Source of the DNA: Letharia columbiana
Lineage: Eukaryota; Ascomycota; Lecanoromycetes; Lecanorales; Parmeliaceae
Assembly: GCF_014066305.1 (NCBI RefSeq)
Contig: NW_023501036.1
Location: forward strand, 321,501-385,500
DNA: 64,000 nucleotides
Direction of reading: 5' to 3'
The first letter of the stretch is position 1; every line of letters begins with the position of its first letter. The notes beneath the pieces are model-generated. The model worked only from the letters and a program-made list of their open reading frames with translations, was not told where the DNA came from and did not search any database. The position numbers and the translations under genes are program-made. Positions 19,680 to 31,800 of the stretch are shown here, piece by piece.

Positions 19680-21646
19680 TTACGCATCATCGTCCCACTC
19701 GTCGTCCGAGATGTCAGAAAGGTCGTCACTGTCCCACCTGCACGTTCAAGAGTTAGCACGATTTCTTTGAGACATACTCCCCGGCTTACGAGACAGTTCG
19801 GGGATGACCATGAGCCCGCTGCGTGCAAGACATGTCTTGCGACCCGAAGAAGGGCAAGGGCAAGCAGGGAGTCGCTCGGCGAATTGCACTTACTCATCCT
19901 CCTCATCATCGCGGGCCATCATCAAGAACCGTTGGAGACCCGGATCGCGACCTCGAGCAGGCCGAATGGCAGGGGGTTGAGGCCTTGGCGGTCCAAATGG
20001 TACAGGTGGCGCGAGTGGTGCAAGTGGTACAAATTGTGCAGCGACTGCAGCGACTGGCACAGGAGCAGGGTCGTCATCCTCATCCTCATCATCGTCGACA
20101 TCAAAAGGTAATCCATCCAGCCCACCACCGAATCCAAGTCCAAATTCCCCGTCATCGCCCCTTTCCAACTCCCACAAGCGCATGTAGCAGCCGCTTTTCA
20201 CGGTGTTGTAATGTTGGTATGGATTGGCTTTGTCGAGATAAGCCCCGCAGAGATAGCAAAAGTGGGTATCGCATTTGAAGCAGATCATATGATTGCATCC
20301 ATGCGTCTTCTGGGCTCGGGCATCGCATGTAGGGCACGGTTGTGTATGTAGCTTCATGTAGTCTTCAGATGCTTTTTCCTCGGCTGTCAGTTCGAATTGG
20401 GAGCGTGGGAAGCAGGTGAAGTATTCGCCGTGCCAGCTTGCTTTGCAGACTTTGCAAAAAGCGAAGTTGCAATCTTCACAGATTGCGAGGCGTTCAGCCG
20501 GTGGAGGTAGCTTCTCTGGGGGGCCATTGCGGTCATAGGTCTGAGGCTCCTCGGTCTCGTCTGTGCCCTCGGTTTCTCCCCCTGGATCGGGTTTGCTTTT
20601 GCTGGTACGAGCTGGTCCTTGACACCATTGGCGAGGGCAGTAGACTGTCCTTTTATCAGATTCGAGGCGTTTCTTCCTCTTCAATTTGATGTAACGTAGG
20701 ACTGTATCCTGCTCTAATGGGATTTGTAAAAGCTCGCTTGGTTCAAGCGTGCTGTCCTTCGTTCCCTTCTTCGGCTGGATCTGATCGGCTGCCAGGCCTA
20801 CTCTAGGTTCTTTGCCACAGTCAGGCGCGATACACTTGACGCTTCCGATATCACCTTCAATTATGCAGGTGTTGTAGTAGTCTTGGAGACACGGTACGCA
20901 AAAGACGTGCCCGCAGAGTAGAAGGCGGTGACAAACGATTCCTTTCTTAGCATCTGTGCCCATGTTATCAGCCAATTATCCATTTTTTCCCCTTCACACG
21001 GCCTACCTAGACAAATGCCACACTCGAAGGTCTCCCGCTCGAATTTTGCCCGCTTGGCATTCAGGTCGAAATCGAGAAGCGACACTTTGAGATCAGGCGA
21101 GACTTCCAGCACTTGGTCATCAGCCTGAGCCATATCGAATCCCCTCTCCGCCGCCTCTCGCAGATGGTCAATGTACGAAAAGACCACCTGGTCCCTGCCC
21201 AACTCCTCCCATAGTGAGTGACCCGCTTCTCTGAGCTCTTGCAACTTTTGCTCCGGAAGCCACGAATACTGCGATTCCAGATAGAACACTGGCGGCTTCT
21301 CGGCCGGATATCCTTCAGGCAGGGAGAGTCGTAGGTTCAGGGCTGGCAGGTGTGATATCCGGTAAACGTCTTCGTTTGTAGGGGGAGCAACCCCATTTTC
21401 TTCAATCTCCAGCTGGGAGATCTCTTCAATAACTGAGTGTGGAGGGGTAAGCGGCCCGACTGGAGGTGCACCATCAGCGGATGGGAACCGTATCGATAAA
21501 GGTTCGACGGGTTCAACTTCGATTGAGATGGTTGCAGAAAAGGGATCTGAACCTGGTTCATCTAGCACCAACTCAGGGTATATAGCAGCGAGCGACGCTA
21601 ATTCGACTGTTCGTTCATCTTCTTCCCCTTCAAGATCATCGGCCAT
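19680..21646 (-). CDS. RWD-domain RBR E3 ubiquitin ligase (RNF14/ITT1-like, 585 aa)
   Basis: Exons 21646-21007, 20953-19894 and 19737-19680 give 585 codons. Residues ~10-165 form an RWD domain (E-L-A-S-L-A-A-I-Y-P-E-L ... L-R-L-S-L-P-E-G-Y-P). RING1 spans the first splice: E-C-G-I-C-L then D-A-K-K-G-I-V-C-H-R-L-L-L-C-G-H-V-F-C. IBR has C-E-D-C-N-F-A-F-C-K-V-C. RING2 has C-P-T-C-D-A-R-A-Q-K-T-H-G-C-N-H-M-I-C-F-K-C; the Cys of GCNHM is the transthiolation site in RBR ligases. The tail is Pro-rich and ends in the acidic exon-3 peptide D-S-D-D-L-S-D-I-S-D-D-E-W. Intron 2 (19738-19893) has GTAAGT, CTAAC and CAG. The domain order matches yeast ITT1 and animal RNF14, linked to translation-termination and stalled-ribosome quality control. 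Divergent promoter with the dolichyl-diphosphatase gene. Confidence 0.92.
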
Positions 21647-22094
21647 AGTTGGGGTTTTGATTTGGAGACATGAGTCGCTTCTTGTACCCGTGCTGTTGGA
21701 TGTTCAACACGGCAGACAAGTGAAGCAGGAGTAGAGACGTTGCCGAGTGACGATTCTATAATGTCTGGGCCCTTAGAGTCACATTTGTGGCAAAAGTGAC
21801 TCATGGTCACTCACTAATTTTCCAGAACGCCAAGAAACGGTCGCGGCACAAGCGCGCCGAGGCTAAGCGCTTGTTCAATGCGCGTTTGCGCCCATCCTGT
21901 CCTCGAAATTGGAAACCAAACAGAGCGTCCATGCAATCATGTTTGCTGCATCCTGGTACAATGCCAAATCGTTGGGGGCTGTACACCGACTCAAAGTCAC
22001 GATCGGGATATCCAGGTTGAACTAGCGTTGACCAGTAATTCGCATACTCCTATATATCCCGTCATACCTTATCACCTCCAATCTTGCGGGCAAG
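21647..22094. promoter_or_regulatory. Bidirectional intergenic promoter
   Basis: 448 bases between two divergently transcribed housekeeping genes, so both promoters must be here. GTGACTC near 21796-21802 overlaps ATGAGTCAC-like sequence on the opposite strand (bZIP/Gcn4-type core). No gene. Confidence 0.4.
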
Positions 22095-23029
22095 ATGGAA
22101 GCCACACCACTCGCGTCCCTATCATTGACGCACGTACACTACGTGAGTACTCTTCTCTCGCATTCTAATCCATCCTGCCTGACTTCTACATCCCCACTCA
22201 CAATCGTCCTATAGAACCCTCACGATCCCATATCTTACCTATGCGCCTGGCTCGCGCTCGCTCCTCAATCCCTCTGCGTCATCTACGTAACCCTGATATG
22301 GTCAACGCGCGAAGTGGAGATCCTCCTCATGTTCATGGGACAAATGGGCTGCGAGGCGCTCAATTTCCTGCTCAAGAGGTTGATTAAGGAGGAGAGGCCG
22401 AAACGTACGTCCAACGGAGGCACCCTCATTGCGCGCGCATTGCTGCGGCACTCTATAAAAGATTGCGTTGGAGTTGGACCACTTAAGCGTGAGGAAAAAG
22501 ACTGACACACCGGTCGGTTATAGAAATGTACGGCAAAGGCTACGGCATGCCCTCCTCGCACGCCCAATTCGTCGCTTATTTCTCCATCTCCCTCTCCCTT
22601 TTCCTCCTGATTCGGCATAACCCGCCAACGCCTCCCCAATCATCTCCGTCCAGCCAACCCTTACCCTACAGCCACCGGCCGCTGAATCTGCTTCAGCGCT
22701 CCTTCCTCTCCGTCCTGACCATGGCGCTCGCTGCATCCGTCGCGCTCAGTCGCATTTATCTCAATTATCATACTCCAACGCAAGTCTCTGTAGGATGTGT
22801 AGCGGGTGGTGCTTGTGCGATAGCTTGGTTTGGAGCTACGGAGTGGGCGAGGCGGGAAGGGTGGGTAGATGTGGGGTTGGATAGCTGGGCAGGAAGGATG
22901 GGGAGGTGGAGAGATTTGGTTGTCGAGGAGGATTTGGCTGAGAGTGGGTGGAATGTTTGGGAGGAGAGGAGGAAGAGGCGGAGAGAGCAGAGACAAGTGA
23001 ACGAGGTGGGAAGGAAGAAGAGGCGATAG
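22095..23029 (+). CDS. CAX4: Dolichyl-diphosphate phosphatase (CAX4/CWH8-like, 247 aa)
   Basis: Exons 22095-22142, 22215-22404 and 22524-23029 splice to 247 aa. The N-terminus M-E-A-T-P-L-A-S-L-S-L-T-H-V-H-Y joins N-P-H-D-P. The three PAP2 phosphatase signatures are present: K-R-L-I-K-E-E-R-P, P-S-S-H within Y-G-M-P-S-S-H-A-Q-F, and S-R-I-Y-L-N-Y-H. Hydrophobic segments around them give the polytopic ER-membrane fold. The enzyme recycles dolichyl diphosphate released on the luminal side of the ER during N-glycosylation. Length and the GYGMPSSH motif match the DOLPP1/CWH8 family. The C-terminal ~30 residues are strongly basic (R-R-K-R-R-R-E-Q-R). Intron 2 is 119 nt, the others shorter; all have GT-AG ends. 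Confidence 0.92.
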
Positions 23030-23291
23030 TTGGAGTGGCTGCATGACGGTTCCCGGGAGTCAGGGGACCAAGCCAGGAGTGTAGTGTGACGCTTTTACTT
23101 ATCTGGTCTGGACTAGAGCTGACTTCAAAGCCGTGTGGGAGGTTGTATTCAACGCTCTCTTGAGGACCCAAATGCCCTGACGCGCCGGCCACATACCCTT
23201 ACCTAGGAGCTTCCAATTGCCCGTTCGTCGTCTCCGTCATGGTTGTTCCTGAAATTATATCGAGCCATTCATGCGCCTATTAATCATCTCC

Positions 23292-25959
23292 TCATACCAC
23301 AACTACGTCCCCTTCCTCGTTCGGACGAGAAATCTCGTAGCTCAAGATTGTATGATCGCAATACATCATCAGCAGTCGAAACCTTCTTGGATATTGCGCT
23401 CCTATCCTCGGACTGACTTGCGGCAGAGCTTCTTCATGTCCCTGGATGGGACCAACGGCCATACCCATCAACGGCTTCCTTGGTCTCAACCCCTTGCCTT
23501 CTTCAGAGTTGAAAGGGAGGATACACTCGATCTTGTACCCTGATTGCTTTTGAGCCTCCCATCTTGTCATTGTCAAGATGCCCACGCGGCCTACTTGGTT
23601 TCCAATTACAACGACACCCAATTCTGGGATTTGCGCGATCATGTTGAGACGTTCCATTTGAGTTAGGTAATTGAAGCCTGGTGGCATCTTTTGATTCAAC
23701 GCTTGTTGGCAGAGCACTTGGCTGTGGGATGAGTCTGGCGGGCGTCTTTTCATGTCAGCATCGAAACGGATGTCTCGAAAAAGGTGGATATCTCTTTCAT
23801 CGGTTTGGAGTAGGTTGAAAGGTAGATCGATGAAGCTCGGGCAGGTCTTAGTGTGTGTGGTGTCCGGAAACCGATCTATGTCTTTCTTGAGCCTTGGAGA
23901 TGGAGTCTTCAAGTCTTCTCCGGCCGCTGCGTAGACGAGTGTTAGCAAGCCAAATGAAATCGTGCTGAAGCTACAAATTACCTTCGGTCGTCTGTTGATT
24001 GGTCTGGTCTGCCGCAGGTATCTCTTCCAGGTCCGGAAGATCCGAGTCTTCATCTTCCAACATGGAATTTCCATCCGAGAGTAATTGCTCAACTTCTGCA
24101 GCTTCTAGTGTATGAACCAACAGATTAGGAGAAATTGCCCCGAATGCCGTAACAATGGCCTCTTCACCCTCATCAAGAGCATCTTCGTCGAAAGCGTCAT
24201 CGATGTTATCAGTTTCGTCCATCTCCTCGTCCGCTTCATCTCCAGCTTCATCTTCACTCTCAAGATCTTGGTCTGCAATTGTGACCGCTGCACCTTGCAC
24301 TGCGGTTTGGATGGCAGGAGGTACCGTTCCAACAGGTAGCATTCCCGGCACCGAGCCCAAAGCTGAGAATCCAGGATGCCATTGTGAGTTATTACGAACC
24401 ACTTCTCCCGCTTCTGAATTGTCTATCAGGGTATTGCTTTCATCCACGCGGCAGGCACAGCCGAATGTATTGACAGGACCTTCGCTAATAAAGATTTCGG
24501 AGTCAGCATGCCCTTTACAGCCTTGGATTCAATTCTCTAAACACCGAGAAGCCATAATGTGGGAAAGGAACCTTATAACTAGAGAGGAATGAGTCATGGT
24601 ACAAGCGCGGTCAGCCAAACCGGAGAGAAGTCCATCCAATCACAGGATGGGATGGAAGGCACGTCTGTAGAACTCCATGTCGTCACATACATTCAACTCA
24701 TATAGCAAGAAATGGTGAAGTGAGGGCCAGAAGCCCATAGAATGACCTCAGATTTACTCCAAATACAAGTGTAGAGAGGTAGAAAGGGGTGAGGAAGTCG
24801 AACGACAAGGACCACGTCCGAAGTGGAACAAGAAGGGGGGGTGGTGTGAAACCCTTCCTCCACCCTCAAACTACGTCTCACAACTCCTGAACAACGTACC
24901 TAAGTCTCGAAGTTCGAGGATCCAAGCAAGCAACAGTCCAACCTCGAGCATCTGATTCTCTGAAATGAGTAAAAGTGCGACTAGCGAGAATTTTGTTTGG
25001 CTTACGAGGACCAGCACTTCCAAGAGTCTCAAGGATCCGGGTACCACCCCAGATATCCCATACGATTGTACATCCGTCGATGTCTGTGCTCGCCAAGTAG
25101 CTCCCCTCAGGGTCTAGACTATTATCACAGAATGCGATATTAGGTATGTTTGCCACATGGCCTCGAAGAGTGACCTTTCTACCTAGAGACCGATCTCTCG
25201 AGGCGATTGAGTTTCTTGTCTCACAAGCCGTGTACCTTTCCATCGTTTTTGGAGGTGGACGCGTCAAACAAGAAGCCAGACTCCTGTCCGGGCTGAGAGA
25301 AGGCGCAAAGACGATAATCTCCCTCGTATTCGAACTCACTGCCAGGAGCCTAGTGCCTTTGTGCGTTGCAAGGCCCCAAGCACTGGCACCAACATTCTCA
25401 TGGAACCATGCGGCCAGAACGCGAAAGCCTGGAGTCCTGTGGGGATCAGCGACAGGAAGAATGAGATTTGCCCAGCCGCTTTCTCTGTAGCGTTTGAGTT
25501 TTTGAATCTCATAGGGATCGGGTCCAATGAGAGTTTCGGCCCCTTCGTCGATTGCAAGAGATATAGAGCGCAAATTGTAAGAGATAACATCGCCGTCGTC
25601 GCAGGCGACCACGACCACTTCCTCATCACCTATCTCACCAACGATCAGGTGGTTAACAGCATGTGGTCTACTTCGGTCCAAAAACCCTCTGAGACCTGGC
25701 CGACTTCTGGGAAGGTCGATGACAAACTCTGGCTTAGGGGTAATGGTTTGTTCGGGGAAGCTGGGCGTATAGACGTAGACTTTGTCGATGTAGGCAACAA
25801 ATAGAAGGTTCCGGTACTGAGACAAAGCGGTCTGATCGTGAAAATAAGCTCCAGATATGTAAACAATGGGGTTACTCAACCTACCAGGTTGTTGCGGAAC
25901 ATGGCAATTGGTGGGGCCTCGACATCTTCTTTGCTACTACCCGTTAGTCTCTTATACAT
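23292..25959 (-). CDS. CRT10-like WD-repeat protein
   Basis: Minus-strand exons: 25959-25885 (M-Y-K-R-L-T ... F-R-N-N-L), 25831-24900 (begins T-A-L-S-Q-Y-R-N-L-L-F-V-A-Y), pieces between about 24595 and 24510, about 24510-23982, and 23926-23292. WD-like blocks include H-A-V-N-H-L-I-V-G, L-R-G-H-V-A-N-I-P-N-I-A-F and A-S-T-D-I-D-G-C-T-I-V-W-D-I-W. A 50-residue acidic stretch (E-S-E-D-E-A-G-D-E-A-D-E-E-M-D) follows, then the C-terminal block M-E-R-L-N-M-I-A-Q-I-P-E-L-G-V-V-V. In yeast, CRT10 influences ribonucleotide-reductase gene expression; in filamentous fungi the family is conserved but little studied. An additional intron within 25000-24950 is likely, and the join near 24540-24505 is unresolved because the only frame-restoring intron would be 34 nt. 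The family call is firm; exact splicing is not. Confidence 0.75.
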
Positions 25960-26623
25960 AGGCGCGGAAAATATTGCATGCAGACAGTGTATATATCATT
26001 CTAGTACACATTTCGCAAAGTCAAAACTCGATGAGAGCGCATTAGACATCTTGAAGCTGGAAAGAAAGTCATTGACTATGGAACAGACTCGAAGGTTTAA
26101 TACACTAGGACGCGGATGGCGAGGTGGGCATATGCTCAAACTCGGACGGCTGAGACGAGCTCCAAAAGTCATTGAAAGGAGGTCCAAGACATACTCAGGA
26201 TACTAAAAGACTGTCGTTAGCACCAGTGAACAATCGAGTACAAGATTTATACTAACCCTGACCTTGCCATCTTGACGTGAGCAAGGTAATACTCTCAACG
26301 GAAGCGATTTCTTCTCGGAGGCCATCTCGGCATGCCTCGACCTCCGTTAGTATATAAAGCCATGAAATTGTTGATGTTCAGGTGTCGTTGCCATCAATTA
26401 ATGAGGCTTGCTGGAAGACAGCCCCACAGCGGAAGGGATCTCAGCATTTCACCTTGATTACCCGGCGCAAGACCTCGTCACTGCCGAGGCCGCCCTCAAA
26501 ACCCCCCATTGGCGCCATCGTATTTTCATTGTCATATCAACGATATTTCCTGTGAGACCCACCTTAGCTGTCATTGTCCTGGCTTGCCTCAGATCCATCT
26601 TCACTAAGAATCCCACCGCCACT
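25960..26623. promoter_or_regulatory. Divergent promoter region
   Basis: Lies between the CRT10-like gene (minus) and the FAD oxidoreductase (plus). TATATAAAG at 26351-26359 is a TATA-like element about 270 bases upstream of the oxidoreductase ATG. No gene. Confidence 0.4.
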
Positions 26624-27942
26624 ATGACGGTTAATTCTGAACAGCGCAACATTGTCATCATTGGTTCGCCACCCTCAACATTACCGTCATCAAGTCGCAT
26701 TGGTACTGATACTGGCATCCATATGCAGGCGGTGGGATCATCGGATGCACATCGGCTTACTTCCTGACCCGCCATCCATCCTATGATCCATCGAAACACA
26801 AGATTACACTCCTCGAAGCATCCAAGATCGCAGGAGGCGCATCCGGCAAGGCCGGCGGGCTACTGGCACTCTGGGCATACCCAAGCAGTCTTGTCCCTCT
26901 GAGCTACAGGCTACACGCAGAGTTGGCAGCATCTCACAGCGGGGCAGAAAGATGGGGATATAGAAAGATGCATTCCGGGTCGCTTACTGCGAAGGGGCGG
27001 ACAATTGGACAGCAGTCTGCCGCGAATGGAAACCATGCCAGTGGCGACTCAGTGTCATTGCAAAAACTCAAGGACAAAGTATCCCGAACATTGGCAGCGG
27101 CTGGCATACCTAAGGATTTGGGTTGGGTGGCGGCAGACAGCGCGAGGAGCTACTACGAGATGGGAACACCGGACAATACAGCTCAGGTCCATCCGTATCA
27201 GTTTACAACAGCTATGGCTCAACTGGCCGAGGACGCAGGTGCCGAGTTCATTCTCGGCTCTGTGACAAGTATTGACAGAACTGGTGGCGCCGTTAAGTCC
27301 GTGACCTATAACGACAAAGCAACTTCAGAACCACACACCATAGCAGCTACAGATGTTATCATTTGTGCCGGTCCTTGGACGAGGAGTATCTATCCACCAG
27401 CTCCCATATCAGCCTTGCGAGCCCACAGCGTAACGATCCGACCATCGAAACCCATTTCCGCATATGCGCTGTTCACAGAAATCAGCCTGCCACCTAATTT
27501 TGGACGGACCGACACATTCCAGAAATCGAACCGGGCGCACTCGAAACAAGTGACCCCAGAGATCTATGCCCGCCCCAACAATGAAGCATACGCCTGTGGG
27601 GAGGGAGACACCATGGTTCCCTTACCCAAGACGACCCAGGACGTGGTAACCGATGACTCGCGCTGCCAAGACATTATCGACTACGTGTCCTCCATATCAG
27701 ACGAGCTTCGAGATGGTGAAGTGACGGCCAGACAGGCATGTTACCTACCGAACGTCCAGGCTGCAAGTGGTGGCCCTTTGATTGGCGAGACTGGTGTAAA
27801 GGGGCTCCTGATGGCTGCCGGGCATTCCTGCTGGGGCATCCAGAATGGACCAGGGACTGGCAAGTTGATATCGGAGTTTGTGTTTGATGGCAAAGCGAAG
27901 AGCGCTAGTATTGGTAGCCTCGACCCAAGGAAGGTCTTGTAA
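26624..27942 (+). CDS. FAD-dependent DAO-type oxidoreductase (TDA3-like, 417 aa)
   Basis: Exons 26624-26663 and 26729-27942 splice to 417 aa. The intron sits inside the FAD-binding motif: exon 1 ends N-I-V-I-I and exon 2 continues G-G-G-I-I-G-C-T-S-A-Y, giving the Rossmann GxGxxG. Then come L-L-E-A (ribose-binding acidic residue) and A-G-G-A-S-G-K-A-G-G-L-L. The C-terminal FAD-contact region reads G-L-L-M-A-A-G-H-S-C-W-G-I-Q-N-G-P-G-T-G-K. The overall pattern matches the DAO superfamily and in particular the TDA3/YHR009C-type group, whose yeast member is a cytosolic protein linked to endosomal sorting; the substrate is unknown. Length is normal. The long open frame upstream of the ATG is 5' leader read-through. 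Confidence 0.88.
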
Positions 27943-28299
27943 ATGCAACATGCAAATGCTGCGAATGAAGGCCTCCAAATAACTGAATATTCCCCACTAT
28001 TTGCCAACATATGAGCCAAGCAGCCCCTATCCACCAAATCCGCTGCGTCAAATTTGAGCCGAAAGGATCTGAGCCCGGAAGTCCTACAAAAGCCCCAATA
28101 TACCAAATGGATCGCATCTTCTGTTAGTGAAATCTACCACCCTACCGCACCCATTTTCTCTTCGTTACATCTTCTTTATTTCGGATCATGTTAGACTCCC
28201 GACCGGTACGCTCCGCTTTCCCGAAAATCTGTCTCACCTCCTTTTTCTCTTTCTTTGATTCGTCGATCTGTACAGGTACCTCCAGCTTCTTTAAAGTAT
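27943..28299. other. Intergenic, nothing seen
   Basis: 3' flank of the oxidoreductase; GC drops from ~28290 as the AT-rich island begins. Confidence 0.5.
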
Positions 28300-28570
28300 T
28301 AAATACTATGATATTTTTAAATCTTGGGGAAATGGGAAAATATCTTATTATTTATTACGCTTAATTCTAAACGAAAGTCGTTATATTATTAGTATATACT
28401 ATCGAAGAGTATATATATAATAGAAATTATAACTACTAATTTAGATTTAGACTTAGTCGTTTACTTCTTATTTCGTTTAGATATAAAAAGCGCTTCTAGA
28501 TCTTTAAACGTTACGATAAATCTTACGAATAAAAGCGATATATTATTGATATGAATGCTCATGAAGGTAG
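28300..28570. repeat. RIP-degraded AT-rich island
   Basis: An abrupt AT-rich stretch inside GC-normal sequence. CA and TG dinucleotides are rare while CG and CT persist (TTTCGTTTAG, AAAGCGCTTC), the same signature as the block beyond 49.65 kb. It is probably a fragment of a transposable element mutated by RIP. No coding frame survives. Confidence 0.65.
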
Positions 28571-29053
28571 TGACTGGGGAAGCGCCTTATATCGATATGA
28601 AAATAGCGTTAAACGCTTTAGAATACTTAGTCTGTGGCCGTATGTAAAAGAAGTGTTTTTATAATGTAAAATATTGTCCAATATAAAAGATCAATCTACT
28701 TGTCTCGTGTAGGACCGATAACACACAATGGGATGGGAAGCGCTTTCCTAGGCACAAAATGAATCATAACGATCTTTACACATTGTTCAACATTTGAGGC
28801 AGTGTAGTTGTAGAATTCATGCGGCTTTTCGAGCAAAATATCGTAGCCTTGGATCGCGGGAAACTCGTCATCGCCCCGCAACCGCCCCTCCAAAGAACAA
28901 GGAAGCATCGTCTTCGACCCACGACTCACTCTCTAGATGCTGAACTAAAGATACGGTCTTCATACCCGATCATCCAAGCCTTGTAACTCCAAGGACCAGC
29001 CTTCTTGCCGAGGTTCAAAGCAACCCTCCCCGAATGACTCAAGGCAGGTGACG
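28571..29053. other. Intergenic / promoter of Rab-GAP gene
   Basis: No supported gene; a minus frame at 28696-28929 has no domain. The last ~130 bases are the 5' leader of the GYP7-like gene. Confidence 0.45.
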
Positions 29054-31800
29054 ATGGCGGACCCAGCCGCGAAACTTACCCCCCCTGCCTCTCCTACAGC
29101 CTCGTTCTACGACTTGAGCGACGATGAAGAAGGAGAATACAACACGATCATGCATAGCAGCTCTGGTCGCGGCGTGAAGCTGTTGTTCTCCAAAAGCAAG
29201 GTATGCCCGAACCCGAACACCTACGGAGCGTGCAAAGACTGACAACTGGCGTGCTAGGTCTATGTACATCCAACGCCCTCATCCAAAGACAACATCCCCG
29301 GCTTCATAGCCCTCATACAGCAGAAAAATCCCACCTCCGACGCGCGACCTAGGACTAGCTCCTCCAGCTCCTCGAAAGCAGACCGTGCTACATCATACCT
29401 ATTAGCCTGGCTACCAGAGTCCTCATTAGGAGATGCCTTGGACTCTTATGTCAAAGTTGAACTTTCTGACGCCTCTTCGCCACCAAAGAACACACCCCTT
29501 GTGCCCCAGCCACCTACATCCACATCTCACACCACACCAATAGGCACGTACGCCTTTGCCGTTCCAGTTAGCGAGATCTACTCACTCCTCATAAGACCGC
29601 CCAGTCTTGGCTGGTGGTTTGGTAGTGTCGTTATCAACACCCGAGCAGGCAACAGCTTCCCCTCCCTTTTCTTCCACGACGACGAATGCCAGTCGACCAT
29701 ATTACAGAAGAAGAAGCTGGTGAGGGAGAAATTTGATCCATTCAGTGAAGATGGAGGCGCATTCTGGGGAGGCGATGAGGTCTTGCGGTGGCTGAAGAGA
29801 TATGTGGTCGTTGAGAAATCTGGCGCAGATCCTTCCGTATACCTCATTGAACCAAGTGCGGAGGACAAGCTTGGGTTCAGTGGAAAAACATCGACGCCAA
29901 ACAGTCCAAAATTGGGCAGCAAGGCTGTCGGTCCTATGAGCATACAGGGGCCCGGTGCAGCGTCGAGCAGTAATCGGGACGCAGGAATGGATCCAGTCAC
30001 AAAGGCGCTGAAGCAGGCTAGGTGGAGCTTTCTGGAGAAGATGAGTCAGGTCACAAGTTTCACGAGGAGGACTGCGCAGGATATCGTGGAGAATCCTAAG
30101 GTGCCACCGCAGGTCAGGCGACTGATGAAGAATCCTGAGGTGCAGACCCTGCAGGATGAGTTTGACAGCGCGAGGGTCTATCTTGCAAGGTGGGCTATGG
30201 GGATTGCGGAACAGAGTGAAAGGGAAAGGAGCCAAAGGATCTTTACGGCGCAGGATGTACTCGAGATGGAGGACAGTGATGTGGGAGAGTTCGAGATCCT
30301 GGATATGGAGGCCAACAATCTCTCGTTGGCCGAGAAGAGGAAGCCTCTCTCAATGAAAGAATGGAGGAGCTTCTTTGACACGAAAGTTGGTCGGCTGCAA
30401 GTCACCGTCGATGAAGTGAAGGAGAGGATCTTCCTTGGCGGTCTTGATCCGAACGATGGCGTACGGAAAGAAGCATGGCTCTTCTTGCTTGGGGTCTATG
30501 ACTGGGACAGCACAGCAGATGAGAGGAAAGCGATGATTAACAGCAAAAGAGACGAGTTCGTCAGGCTGAAAGGGGCGTGGTGGGAGCGGATGGTGGACGG
30601 CAGCGGCAATGCCGAGGAGACTGAGTGGTGGAAAGAGCAGAGGGGCAGGATAGGTAGATACTCTCTCTTCAATTGGATCGTTTCAAGAGCAACCGGCTGA
30701 CACATCCCATTGCTGGGGATCTCACATATAGAGAAAGATGTCCACCGCACGGATCGTCAGATTCCTCTCTTCGAGGGCGAAGACATACCTCATCCTGATC
30801 CTGACTCACCATTTGCAGAGGTCGGCACCAACGTTCATCTTGAGCAGATGAAAGATATGCTCCTCACCTATAATGAGTACAATCGTGACCTTGGCTATGT
30901 CCAGGGTATGAGCGATCTTCTGGCTCCTATCTACGCCGTTGAGCAAGACGATGCTGTAGCCTTCTGGGGATTCGTTGGTTTCATGGACCGGATGGTATGT
31001 CTCATACCCTCCATATCCAGGTTGATGCAGCCAGCTAACGCGTCTCTAGGAGCGCAATTTCCTCCGCGACCAATCCGGCATGCGCACCCAACTCCTCACC
31101 CTCGACCACCTCGTTCAACTCATGGACCCAACCCTCTACCTCCACCTCCAATCCGCTGACTCCACCAACTTCTTTTTCTTCTTCCGAATGCTACTCGTCT
31201 GGTACAAGCGTGAGTTTGAATGGGCCGACGTTCTCCGGTTATGGGAGTCCTTATGGACGGATTATATGAGTAGTAACTTCCATCTATTTATTGCGTTGGC
31301 GATATTGGAGAAGCATCGAGATGTCATCATGGAGCATTTGAAGCATTTTGACGAGGTGCTGAAATACGGTATGTTTCATTCTTCTGGTGTCGGGGTACTA
31401 AACATATGGCGGGAACCTAACGAATTGTTTGATAGTCAACGAACTGTCAAACACAATCGACCTATCCTCCACCCTCCTCCGCGCCCAAGCCCTCTTCCGC
31501 CGCTTTCAACGCACGGTCGAAGCAGTCGACAAGCGGAATAACTTCCCCACTCCTAGTGTCCGCCAGCGCAAGCCAGCTGATAAGCCATCCCCACCAAAAC
31601 CCAGCAACTCTGGCTCCACATCAGCGATTGACGGGCGAAGACAGCCTGGTAGTAGCGCAGGGATCGATGGGGGAGAAGAAGGTAAGGGAAAGACTAGGGA
31701 GAAAGTCATCAGTCCGGAATTAAGGCAGTTGCTGAGTAGGAAGGTGGAGGTACTGGATAAAAATGGGGTGAAGGAGCATGGAGGCGGTGTTGGAGCATGA
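29054..31800 (+). CDS. TBC-domain Rab GTPase-activating protein (GYP7-like, 829 aa)
   Basis: Five exons: 29054-29200, 29258-30653, 30732-30994, 31050-31368 and 31436-31800, all in phase, total 829 aa. I use ATG 29054; a GTG precedes it. The N-terminal ~180 residues match the GYP7-type lipid-binding-like region (G-V-K-L-L-F-S-K-S-K-V-Y-V-H-P-T). A central linker has M-E-D-S-D-V-G-E-F-E. The TBC domain starts near V-K-E-R-I-F-L-G-G-L and contains the arginine finger I-E-K-D-V-H-R-T-D-R (split by intron 2) and the glutamine finger G-Y-V-Q-G. The C-terminal 100 residues are Ser/Pro-rich and basic. GYP7 stimulates GTP hydrolysis by Ypt7/Rab7 and controls vacuole fusion. A run of five Phe (T-N-F-F-F-F-F-R) lies inside the TBC fold, as in relatives. 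Intron lengths are 54-78 nt. Confidence 0.93.

Noticed and set aside
26408..26767. Frame upstream of and overlapping the FAD oxidoreductase start
   Set aside because: It includes the real exon 1 and then reads into the intron; the spliced model gives an intact Rossmann motif instead.
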